DNA of 35,051 nt, from positions 1 to 35,051 of the forward strand of contig NW_026712474.1 in the NCBI RefSeq assembly GCF_022539665.2. Reading direction: 5' to 3'. The notes below the pieces were generated by a model. That model saw only the letters and a list, made by a program, of their open reading frames with translations, had not been told where the DNA came from and ran no database searches. The translations under genes were made by a program, and so were the position numbers. The DNA comes from Daphnia carinata. Lineage: Eukaryota; Arthropoda; Branchiopoda; Diplostraca; Daphniidae. Below are positions 21,101 through 30,900 of this stretch, in pieces; within the stretch, counting starts at the first letter, position 1; the number at the start of each line of letters is the position of its first letter.

Positions 21101-21340
21101 AGTCATGATTCAAAGATTTTTATATCTTTTATTAATCTTTAAAAACAGAAAACCTACCTCATAATGCACAAGCATCTCCTTTACCCTTGTAAACCAATAT
21201 TAAAAACATTAAACAATACAGTACATTCCATAAAATAATGATCTACCTTTGGGACCTTTCTTCTGTTCTTGAAATAAGGTCCAGCTATCAAGTATCATGG
21301 CTTATTATGTCTCCACATAAGAATGCTTTATTATTCTTAC

Positions 21341-21726
21341 GTACGACAGCTAGTACATCTGTGTTATATAAAACGAGAATTAGTGAGGGAATTGCAATCA
21401 TTGATAATTTTTTACTTAGTCCTCAACAAACGGACAAAGGTTATCTGTATTCGCAGCAGGTCCAGCATCAGATTGGAAAGCACTTGAAGTGCCTGGGTAT
21501 TCCATCGCAGCAATGTTACCTATTGAAAACAACCAAACGTTACTTTAAAAATGGGTTGATAAGTAGTGTTAGTTAGTGTTAGTTATACTTGATATAGTGT
21601 CGACCGAAGGCTGTTTGCACCTGACGTTATCGATCACAAATAGCTTTTTAACTCGAAGCCCAGTCGATTTGCTTGGGATCTGTTGTTTTATATATTTTTT
21701 TCTACACTTTTTCGGTCCTCTTTCCT
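21341..21726 (-). repeat. Inner inverted repeat, right (386 bp)
   Basis: Reverse complement of 15493-15878. The long frame seen across it on the plus strand (21238-21576) exists in all three copies only because the DNA is nearly identical; I do not regard it as a gene. The transposase splice acceptor is lost in this copy. Confidence 0.85.
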
Positions 21727-21730
21727 AGGT

Positions 21731-21760
21731 GACCAAGTTGGTATTAGCAGATCTCTTTTT
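21731..21760 (-). repeat. Outer inverted-repeat block, right end of KDZ element
   Basis: Reverse complement of 15173-15202, one mismatch. Confidence 0.65.
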
Positions 21761-22078
21761 CTTTCTTTTCTTTTAAATGTAGGTGCCACTGGCCATGGCT
21801 GGTTGCCACTGGTGACAGTTTACGGGTCGCTATGGGCGTCCCTTACACACCTTCGCTTCAGTTTATTGATTATTCTTGTGGGGAAGGTAAACATATACAC
21901 AGAGGTATAGCAAGGGATACACAAGGCGGGGGAGGGGGGTATACACTTCACACGGCGGGTGACTAAATTCTTTCGAATAATTTTGTTTCCATTGGGAAGG
22001 TTATGAGGTAGCGCGCTATTTTCTCTTGAGTGTGTTTAGGGATTGAATTGTTGAGTCCTAGTAGTGTTGTCGCTGGCA
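21761..22078. other. Unique centre between the two KDZ copies
   Basis: About 320 bases with no match elsewhere in the window. It is rich in pyrimidine runs at the left and has a G-rich run near 21928-21941. Open frame 21683-21910 has no support. It is either old host DNA between two insertions or filler from a rearrangement. Confidence 0.5.
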
Positions 22079-22643
22079 GACTGGGCTTCGAGTTAAAGAG
22101 CTATTTGTGATCGATAACGTCAGGTGCAAACAGCCTTCGGTCGACACTATATCAAGTATAACTAACACTAACTAACACTACTTATCAACCCATTTTTAAA
22201 GTAACGTTTGGTTGTTTTCAATAGGTAACATTGCTGCGATGGAATACCCAGGCACTTCAAGTGCTTTCCAATCTGATGCTGGACCTGCTGCGAATACAGA
22301 TAACCTTTGTCCGTTTGTTGAGGACTAAGTAAAAAATTATCAATGATTGCAATTCCCTCACTAATTCTCGTTTTATATAACACAGATGTACTAGCTGTCG
22401 TACGTAAGAATAATAAAGCATTCTTATGTGGAGACATAATAAGCCATGATACTTGATAGCTGGACCTTATTTCAAGAACAGAAGAAAGGTCCCAAAGGTA
22501 GATCATTATTTTATGGAATGTACTGTATTGTTTAATGTTTTTAATATTGGTTTACAAGGGTAAAGGAGATGCTTGTGCATTATGAGGTAGGTTTTCTGTT
22601 TTTAAAGATTAATAAAAGATATAAAAATCTTTGAATCATGACT

Positions 22644-22649
22644 TTTATT
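22644..22649 (-). terminator. Polyadenylation signal of companion gene, copy B
   Basis: TTTATT on the plus strand, that is AATAAA on the minus strand. It is the mirror of the signal at 21095-21100. Confidence 0.6.
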
Positions 22650-22782
22650 TCTGGATTTTATCCTCTGGGTAACAACAAAGTTTAGAATTACATTCATTGA
22701 GGTAAATTATAATTTCTTGAGTCCTGGTGCCGGGGTCACTTTGGAGATAAAGGGAATAAGGACCTAAATATTTAGTTGTTCT

Positions 22783-23840
22783 TCAGTCATTCTTTTTGCT
22801 TAAAACATGGAAAGTTAACTGTTTTACCTCGCTATTCTTTAATTTCATAAAAGTCCCCTGAGCCGTTTTAACAAGAACACCTTGGGGCGCCTTCGCCAAT
22901 GGAATTAGGGAGATTGGCGGTGAAGTAACCGATGGCGAAGAAGCTGGACCATTAACTCCCACAGCAACCGGACGTTTCGTTACTTTACTTTGAGATGTAT
23001 CGCGGCTCGGCGGTGAAGAGATAACAACTGTTTGCGACGTAGCAGGTATTTGCAAACAAAATTCCAGGAGTGATTGCGCAGAAGATAGCGAAAACTCTCT
23101 TGTCTCAATGGAACCATTATTGGTAACAGGTGCATTGGTAGGTAAGGAATTTGGGCCCTGCGCTCTTACTGTTGAGATAAAAATTGTTATCAGGTAAATA
23201 TTTGGACAGAAGCATAAAGTATAATACTTACTCTTTTGTTGATCATCTACCAACTTCTGCCATTGGTCAGAAAGACAATTGCCAACTCTGCTTTTTAAAA
23301 ACTGTTTGGCCAGTGGCCCAGATGACTTAACGGTGGAAGACCACACTTTGTCATTAGGAGATGCAGCCAGCAAAATATATTGACCGTTGAAATCCTGTGC
23401 CAATGATGCAAGCTGTGAAAAAATAATGTTAAAATAAAATACCCTAGTTTTACTATTGTCAACATGAATCTTACCCTCTCAGTAACTCGGTCCATCCTGT
23501 TGTTCTTGGTTCGTGTCCTGCCCTGTATTGTCTTGCAATGCAGTGCACGTTTAGTGGTATTGTGATTAGCCTAAGCAGAAAATGTATAATAATGCAATAT
23601 AAAAGGTTAAGGTGTAATTTGAGATACTTGCTTTAACAAATTCAAGGTTTTTCAATGCTGTGGACTGCCTCAACCTTTTCACTTTTTGGTTGTTTGCACA
23701 AGATGTCTCAGTGATTAATAAAACTTCTTCCAACTCACTTGTTTTTTCCTTTTCTTCGTTTGAATTTGAATGTAAAATGATGTTTTCCATCTCAGAGCTC
23801 GATGAATTTGATAGATCTTCCATGGCAGTGTTAATGCTAT
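22783..23840 (-). pseudogene. Companion protein of KDZ element, copy B, start codon separated by LTR insertion
   Basis: Minus-strand exons 23840-23632 (cut), 23570-23475, 23412-23232 and 23168-22783, the same structure and phases as copy A, including the GC-AG first intron. In the 206-residue stretch around exons 3-4 only five residues differ from copy A (for example SSGPL for SFGPL, REFSL for RELPL). The LTR element inserted four bases after the A of the start codon, inside codon 2, so the original ATG is now on the far side of about 11 kb of DNA. A downstream in-frame Met (MEDLSNSSS, 23823) remains and could start a protein seven residues shorter if a transcript exists. Confidence 0.8.
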
Positions 23841-24104
23841 TGTAAGGACTCCCGATAAACTTTAAAGTTAAATAAGTTAGTTAGATTATGTGTTCTATTG
23901 CTCATGTTGCGGTTGCCCCCCCCCCACTTGACTCTTTCGCCTATTGTTTCGTTTTTATTACCCTTTCTTCGCATAACGTGGGGTCAACGACAAGACATAA
24001 ATCACTCGACCTCGCGTTTCGCGTAACATTCTGGCTCTGTTGCGATGACCCCACGCAAACTTAGCGTTCCCACGCCAAGTTGGCGTCATCAAGCCCAAGT
24101 GTGG

Positions 24105-24111
24105 TATAAAA
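24105..24111 (+). promoter_or_regulatory. LTR promoter TATA box
   Basis: TATAAAA inside gtggtataaaaccc. The same box stands at 34958-34964 in the 3' LTR. Transcription of the element should begin some 30 bases downstream. Confidence 0.75.
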
Positions 24112-24206
24112 CCCACGCCTGAGATGTGCCTCGAGAGAGTCTTCTTGTAACGCGTAGCATTCAGTTTCGTATCTAAGTGCTTGTGTATCTTTCAACGTTA
24201 CGCCGA

Positions 24207-24212
24207 AATAAA
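24207..24212 (+). terminator. LTR polyadenylation signal
   Basis: AATAAA within the LTR, about 100 bases after the TATA box; the copy in the 3' LTR would end the genomic transcript but lies outside the window. Confidence 0.6.
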
Positions 24213-24348
24213 CTTGATTCAACACTCCACAACTGTCGTACTCTCCTGGTCATATCCTCAACATCCCATCCGAGACGCCGTTTCCCGTTCTACCGTGACC
24301 GCCACCAGCTCTCTCCGACGCCACAGCATCCTCAACCCTTCGGTAACC

Positions 24349-24571
24349 ATGGATCGGATGTAAGTATCATCACACTCCCACCCTTCTCACTCTCCTACCG
24401 TTGTTCTCTTCATATCCGTGCAGCCGACGTGACTGGCTGACGGATCCTAACAAATATAACTGTGTACCACGCACAATGACCAGAATATTAGATAAGAATA
24501 TTAACCTGACCGTTGTCAGTATTCTTTTTATTGTTGTGTGTGTCGTAATCACCCAGTTGCGTCAGACGTGA
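24349..24571 (+). CDS. Candidate spliced small membrane protein encoded inside the LTR
   Basis: An ATG in good context (aaccATGG, 24349) is followed after 11 coding bases by a consensus donor gtaagt (24360). A long pyrimidine tract and cag (24421-24423) form a strong acceptor, so a 64-bp intron is likely. Joining the exons leaves a frame of 52 codons to TGA 24569-24571. The predicted product is basic at the N-terminus and has one hydrophobic segment of about 18 residues near the C-terminus (LTVVSILFIVVCVVITQ region). It could be a real small membrane protein, a leader frame, or chance. It depends on the splice prediction. Confidence 0.45.
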
Positions 24572-24592
24572 CTGGGTCTCGATTATTGCATG

Positions 24593-24610
24593 TGGTGGCA
24601 GCGAAGTCGA
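24593..24610 (+). other. Primer binding site (tRNA-primed)
   Basis: tggtggcagcgaagtcga, two bases after the LTR end, starts with the TGG that pairs with tRNA CCA-3'. I could not assign the primer tRNA with confidence. Confidence 0.65.
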
Positions 24611-24839
24611 ACCGTGACGTCGCCGCTCGAGAACCGACGAGCCCGCTACCAACGGTCTGCCCTTTCGGAACGTACCACGAACGTTACACGCTGCACGCGA
24701 CGCTAAAGACGAAACGTGCGGTGGGTATCGGACGTTAAACGTGACTGAACCCGCGGGTCGTTTAAATTGCAATTCCCTACCCCTACCCATGTCCCTACTG
24801 TCAACGAACATACAACCAAGGCATCCGCAACACAACACG

Positions 24840-25250
24840 TAAGACCCGTACGCGCACTCCCGAAGACTCACGACGACTTCCGCCGACTCCCGAAGCCACA
24901 TTTACTCACGCAGACTCACGGCGACTCCCGCCGACTCCCGAAGCCACATTTACTCACGTAGACCCACGCCGACTCACGAAGCCACATCTACTCACGCAGA
25001 CTCACGGCGACTCTCGCCGACTGCCGAAGCCACATCTACTCACGCAGACTACCGAAGCCATATTTACTCACGCACACTCCCGAAGACTCACGGCGACGCC
25101 CGCCGACTCCCGAAGATCACGCTAACTCCCGAAGATTCATGGCTACTCCCGCCGACTCCCGAAGCCACATCTACTCACCCTGACCCCGAAGACTCCCGCC
25201 GATTGCCGGAGCCACGATTACTCACGCTGACCCCCGAAGGCTCATACATC
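24840..25250 (+). repeat. GC-rich minisatellite in the retrotransposon leader
   Basis: Degenerate direct repeats of about 48 bases built from gccacatctactcacgcag, actcacggcgactcccgcc and gactcccgaa blocks, roughly eight units. The short core cgactcccgaag recurs inside units. Not seen elsewhere in the window. Confidence 0.8.
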
Positions 25251-25335
25251 CTCACGCCGCCTCCCGTAAGGAAAATCCCGCTGACTGCAATAGGAATCTC
25301 AACTGCCGAACCACTCCTCTACAACATCCGAAGAT

Positions 25336-27921
25336 ATGTCAAAAGGAGGGTCGAACTTCGAGAAAAGGATTCCGCTCTTCAAACGCTGGGGAAAGTCCCT
25401 CCGTCAAACCTTCCCTTCCTTTAGGAGAGGAACAGGGCCGAATCAATCCGCTTCTGACCAACAATACATCGAAGACCAACTAAAGAAGCTCGTCGCAAGC
25501 TGCAAAGAAACGCAACCGGAAGCGGCCTACTTCACCGCAGAAGAAATACAGGAGCACGCTAACGACGCCGAGTGGGAACGCCTGGGAGCCCGGCCCAAAA
25601 CTCCGCACCCCACAGCCGTCCGCGCCCACCCAACAGTCCAACTTCCCCGAAGACCGCGCCGGGGAAGAAACCCTGAGTATCTAGAGGAAGAATAGACTAT
25701 TGGACGCCGCGCGACCTCTGCTGAAAGACGCGTCGGACACCGAGGAAGAGCGAAGAGAATTGCTACGTCAGGCAATCACTCTCCTGCAAGAGGAAGATCC
25801 TTCCCTGTTACCAAGCGACGCCCCGAGGGCTTCTTTTTATAGCCAATATTGGAACACACTTATAGAAAACGTACCAGAAGAGGAAATCATCTTCGAGCTT
25901 CAGCATCACTTGGAAGCCAATCATCGAAGACAGTTGGACCCTGAACAGACAAGAGTTGCATTAATAGCCCTACTAGAGCTCCACCCATACCTAGCTACCC
26001 CCGCCCAAGTGTTCGATTTCCTAGACCTTCGGACAGGGAATACACCCATTCGACCAGGGTCGTACGACAGCAACAGGCTCTCCACGGGCTCAGGGAACGA
26101 CGTCCCCCCACCCCCTATCAGGACGAGCCCGCAACAACCTTCCAACGTAGCCGAAGGGAAATTGGTCGACATTTCGGAAGCCGACTCCCCCGGAACCGAC
26201 TCCCAAGGAACGTTGTACCACAACATCGAACCGCTAACGCGCGGACAAGCGAGTCACATAACGAAACCAATCGCCTCTAACCTCGTAGGAGAAAATACCG
26301 TTCCCCCACGTCCACAAGCACCCCTATTTTATCCCCCATTATGCAACATCACCACGCCCTACACCCAACCCCCGTTAACGCCCTGTCCGACCCTTCATCG
26401 GTAAAGACGCCGTCCAACCGGAAGGTATCATTTACACCGATATTACCCACGTACAGCCCTACAATGGACTCACGGTCGACGGAACTCCAGGAAAATTTGG
26501 TGGATACGTGTGAGAAGGAGTTGACCCGACTTCTGGAAGCAGGCGTCGAAATCCACACTGCGGTCAACACCGCTTTATCCAGAACCCGAATAACACAAGG
26601 AAATTGCACCGCATCAGAGCAATCAACAACGAGCGGGCATCTGAAACCACCCGGAGTCACATCCCTACCGGTACCACAGCCGAGACACAGTGCCCTCTCC
26701 ACTCAAGCCACACGTAACATCAGCACTAACCCCACGAACGTACCTCCTCCAGGGTATCGTAACGTCAACTCCTCTGAACGCCCCACCGGCGACAGACGGG
26801 CCATCACACCAGCACTGGAGAGGCGTTCAAGAACCTTGAACACTGAACAGCAACCACCAGTCGTCAATCGCGCCCAGCCTAACCATCGAAGATAAAATTA
26901 GGTTAGCCCAGCAAGAGCAGGCCATGCAGGCGTTCAGTTCGGTAACAATCTATTGCGACAGGCAAAGGTCCGGTCGTTTCGACGATTGGGTGGCTCACCT
27001 CGAGGCCACCCTTGACTTGGGTAATTTTGAAGAGGCGAGGAAACTCCGCCTCATGCGGTCTACGGAGAAGCCGCCGAAGAATTTGATAATTTCAAACTGG
27101 ACAACCCCATTCGTTCTCAGGAGTACGCAGCCGTTAAAGAAAGACTTCTTAAACTCCTTCACTCGACCGAGACAAGGTCGCAAAGGAGTGTAGAGTTTCA
27201 CAATATGAGGCGAGAAACCGAAGAAAACATGCGACGTTACGCCAACCGTATACGGAAAGCGTTCTACAAGGCTTATCCTATGGAAGGTGCCCTCGACGCC
27301 GCCACTGCAGCATCACGAGAGCAAATGATGATGGACAGGTTCATCGAAGGTCTCCAATACGACCTCCAACCCAGGCTGAAACACAAGCAGTTTCATTCTT
27401 TCGAAACATTAATCGATAAAGCAGAGTTAGCAGCAATGGCGATTGCAGAAGGCCAAGCGAGGGTACGCATCCAGGCTGCGTATGCGTCCCCTAACATTCC
27501 AAGCAACCGTAACACCGAGCTGGCAGGAGTATTGGAGGCTCTAGAAAAGCTTAACACGAAAATTGAAAGAAACGCCTCCGACCAGAATCTAGAGTTACAG
27601 CATCGATTGAGCAATTTGCAACGCCAGTTGACACAACAACAACAAACAGCCAAATCACGAGACCCCATCGCATCGCAGCCCGAAGCTTTCAGGAGGACAG
27701 CGGTGTTGTGTGAGTTTCACAACACGTACGGAGGCCATACAACGGAGAATTGCATCGCCAGATACCTACAGCGAAACGACAAATGCAGCCGTTGCAACGA
27801 AATTGGGCATCGCCACAGCTTCTGCCCCATGATCAAAAACCCTCCACCCCCACCACCATCGCATACGGCAGAAGCGCCCTCAGCTCGACCGGGCATTCTG
27901 CGGTCAAAGGCGGAAAACTAG
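25336..27921 (+). pseudogene. gag: gag (capsid/nucleocapsid polyprotein), frame-broken
   Basis: Starts at ATG 25336. Protein-like text continues through five segments in alternating frames: 25336-25695, about 25690-26404, 26341-26895, about 26883-27060 and about 27055-27921. The first part is basic then acidic, the middle Pro/Ser-rich. A capsid-like part reads FDDWVAHLEATLDLGNFEEA, then MRRETEENMRRYANRIRK, FIEGLQYDLQPRLKH. Two zinc-binding motifs end it: C-x2-H-x5-H-x4-C (27709-27753) and a canonical CCHC knuckle C-x2-C-x4-H-x4-C (27784-27825), followed by a proline run. The product would coat the RNA genome. Four frame changes make it non-functional as read here, unless they are assembly errors. 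Confidence 0.8.
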
Positions 27922-27964
27922 ACGCCACCGATCAGCATGTTGGGCCCCTCGGTGGATACCCTAA

Positions 27965-30900
27965 GCCCCAACAATTCGTCAAGTCAGTATCCGACACCCC
28001 AGCCACCCAAGACTTAATCTGAACGTAGGAGACTGCTCATTCCGAGCACTAGTGGATAGCGGAGCAGGAAAGAGTCTCGTCAGCAGTACACTCTTCAACC
28101 AACTCCTGAAGCAAGGAACCGATCTGGAACATTCAAAGGAGGTAGCCGTCGACCTCTTTGACATAAACAACAGGCCCCTGATCTGCCAGGGAACAGTAGT
28201 GTTAAACCTTCTCGTCGAGGACGAGAGGCCCCGTGAACCCTTCCAGCAAGAGTTCATCGTCGTTCAAGGAATTATGGAAGATTGCGTTCTAGGTTTAGAC
28301 GCTCTTTACAAACATAAGTTCATAATCGACGGTCGTGAAAGGCGCGTCTACCGTGTGAAGGAGTCTGATCAACTCCAGACCGAAGACCAACCGACCATGA
28401 TGGCGGCTCATCGAATAAAAGTACCTCCATCATCCGCATGCGTGGTGGAGAGCGAGAATAGTGACTTCAAGCTATCTCTCGACAATGCCTGTTTCTTCGT
28501 CAAAGACTTCCGTCTACCCCCCGGACTCCGATTGGATCCCTTGGTCTCGACACCGTTGCAGAATGGATTGTTTCGCGTCGTGTTAATCAACGAGACCAAC
28601 TGCACCATCAACCTGCCTCGCTACACCACCCTAGGGCACGTGACCGTCAAACCACGTACCTACGTGGCTTCTTGCTCCACCGAATCCCCCATTTTCCTCC
28701 CTGCCGTTCTCGAAGCCGCCCTTCCAGATGTCGACGAAGACGTCAAGAACAGTTTGCGCAACCTGCTCTTGACGAATCAGCACATCTTCGCCTTCAAAAC
28801 CAGCGATTTAGGCAACACAGGGTTAGTAAAACATGTGATCGACACACAAGGCCAGGGACCCATTCGCCAGAGGCCTTACCGGGCATCACCCCGTCAAAAG
28901 GAAGTTTCGAAGAAGATCATCGAAGAGTTACTGGAGAACGACATCATACGACCGTCACTCTCTCCTTGGGCCGCTCCAATTGTACTTGTAAAAAAAAAAG
29001 ACAGGGGATGACCGACTATGCATAGACTACCGAAAACTGAATGCGGTTACGAAGAAAGACTCCTTCCCCTTACCTAGAATCGACGACGTACTAGACTTGC
29101 TACACGGCCAGAAATGCTTTTCCACCCTGGATTTAGCCTCCGGCTACTGGCAGATAGAGATGGAAGAAGCGTCAAAGGAGAAGACCGCCTTCATCGTGGA
29201 GAACAACCTATACGAGTGGAACCGCCTCGCGTTCGGCCTTACCAATGCCCCAGGAACATTTCAAAGGCTAATGAACTTCGTTCTGCAGGAAGAGATCGGG
29301 AAGACCTGCCTTGTCTATCTAGACGACATCATCGTGTTTTCGAAATCCCACGAAGAACACATGGAGAACTTAAGCAAGATTTTCGCACTACTGGAAAAAG
29401 CCAACCTCAGGGTAAAACTGTCAAAGTGCAAATTCCTGGCTAATTCAGTGCAATACTTGGGCCACGTCATTTCAGCGAACGGGGTAGCACCAGATCCAGC
29501 CAAAGTAGAAGTACTAGCTACTTACCGTAGACCCCAAACCGTAAAGGAATTGCAGTCCTTCTTAGGGCTGGCCTCCTATTATCGCCGGTTCATCAAAGGA
29601 TTCTCCACTATAGCCCATCCACTACTATCGCAGACAAAAGCAAGACCGCAAGACAAGATAGTGTGGGGTACAGAAGAAGAAAAGGCCTTCGAGTTCCTCA
29701 AGAACTGTCTGACGTCGGAGCCAATCCTGGCTTACCCAGATTTTACGAAGGAGTTCCTTATATACACCGATGCCAGCGACTACGGGCTAGGTGCCGTCCT
29801 GTCCCAATTACATGAAGGGAAGGATCAGCCAATCGCTTATGCAAGTCGGCACCTGAACAAGGCCGAAGTGAACTACTCAACCATCGAAAAGGAAGGTGCG
29901 GCAGTAATTTTTGGGATAAAACGCTTCCGCCACTATCTTCAAGATGAGCCGTTCGTCATCATCAGCGACCACCGACCATTACAATGGTTACAAACCTTCA
30001 AAGACGAAACCGGCCGACTCGGAAGATGGGCCATAATGTTGGTTAACCTCCAGTACTCGATCAAGTATCGTCCTGGTAGAGTACACGAGAACGCTGACTT
30101 CTTATCGCGGATCCCCGTCAACGCGGTTCAAACCTTCCCGAAAACAGACGACGCCATGCTGATCGAGCAACAAAAGGACGCCCTCTGCAACGACATCAAG
30201 AACTACCTAGAAGACGGGGCCCTCAGTGAAGAAAACAACACTCAGATCTGGGTGAAAGAAATCGACCTATACTCGATCTCCAGCGGCGTGCTGTTCCGCC
30301 GGAACGAACCAACATCCAAAAAGAGGCGACCCTTCGCCCAACAACAAGTGGTAGTCCCCTTAAGCTTAAGGAAACCTCTACTACAAGAGTACCACGACTC
30401 CCCAATCTCGGGCCACTTAGCCTACCAAAGGACCGTCCTACGGCTGCGGGATAAGTATTACTGGCCGACGATGCTCTCTGACGTCAAAGAGTATTGTCTG
30501 ACTTGTGAATCCTGCGCCCTACAACGACGATCCAGTCTACGAGCCTTCCTGAACCCGCTAGACCTTGCGTCGAGACCATTCGAGGTACTGGGAATGGATT
30601 TCCTAGGGCCCATCCAGCCTCACTCTCTGCAAGGGAACAACCACATCCTCGTCATCACCGACTATTTCACAAAATGGGTGGAAGTCATCCCTCTACCAGA
30701 CCAAACTGCCCTGACAACGAGTAAGGCCCTGATGGACAAAATCATTTTATACCACGGCCCCCAAGAGCAATTATAACCGACCGAGGATCAAACTTCACCT
30801 CCGAACTCTTCTCGTCGTTGTGTAACAAACTACAGGTCAAGCATCTGAAAACAACCGCTTACCATCCCCAGACTAACGGCCTCACGGAGAGGTTCAACAA

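Larger units (their letters stand above)
15173..21760 (+). mobile_element. Composite KDZ-superfamily DNA transposon with companion gene (copy A)
   Basis: Bounded by inverted repeats in two blocks: 15173-15202 against 21731-21760 (30 bases, one mismatch), and 15493-15878 against 21341-21726 (386 bases each, no net indel). Between them, on one strand, lie a KDZ-type transposase gene and a second four-exon gene, each with an AATAAA signal. On the left the two repeat blocks are 290 bases apart; on the right they nearly touch, so one end has an insertion or the other a deletion. Exact termini and target-site duplication could not be fixed by eye. KDZ elements are known in fungi and animals (established); the boundaries and the two-gene composition here are inferred from this sequence. 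Confidence 0.75.
22079..23840 (-). mobile_element. Inverted second KDZ element (copy B), 3' part, split by LTR element
   Basis: Exactly 1762 bases, matching the reverse complement of 19904-21665, which is also 1762 bases. It holds part of the inner inverted repeat (from 22079), the 3' flank and the companion gene. The outer end of the inverted repeat is missing at 22079. On the other side the match is cut by the LTR retrotransposon at 23841. The rest, including a transposase gene, should follow after the LTR element. Confidence 0.85.
23841..24590 (+). repeat. 5' LTR (750 bp)
   Basis: Starts tgtaaggactcccg and ends attattgca just before the primer binding site. The first 310 bases match the 3' LTR from 34697 with a handful of substitutions. 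A C run is 10 long here and 7 there. After 24151 it lacks 36 bases that the 3' LTR has (35003-35038). Confidence 0.9.
24591..25335 (+). other. Untranslated leader of the LTR element
   Basis: A long region between LTR and gag, largely filled by the GC-rich tandem repeat. RNA packaging and dimer signals would be expected here in this element class; none can be pointed out by eye. Confidence 0.55.

Noticed and set aside
21238-21576. A 112-codon frame present three times (also on the minus strand at 22168-22506 and in part at 15643-15903)
   Set aside because: Conserved only because the DNA is the same inverted repeat; it is antisense to transposase 5' exons and no domain or codon constraint is visible.
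24593-24613. Match of the primer binding site to a full T arm of a tRNA
   Set aside because: The apparent ggttcga match is at the wrong distance from the CCA end, so it is probably chance; the primer tRNA is left unassigned.
26349-26702. Long antisense frames across gag, pol and env (also 31108-31662, 34155-34604)
   Set aside because: GC-rich coding DNA of the retrotransposon opens antisense frames by composition; the sense frames carry the domains.
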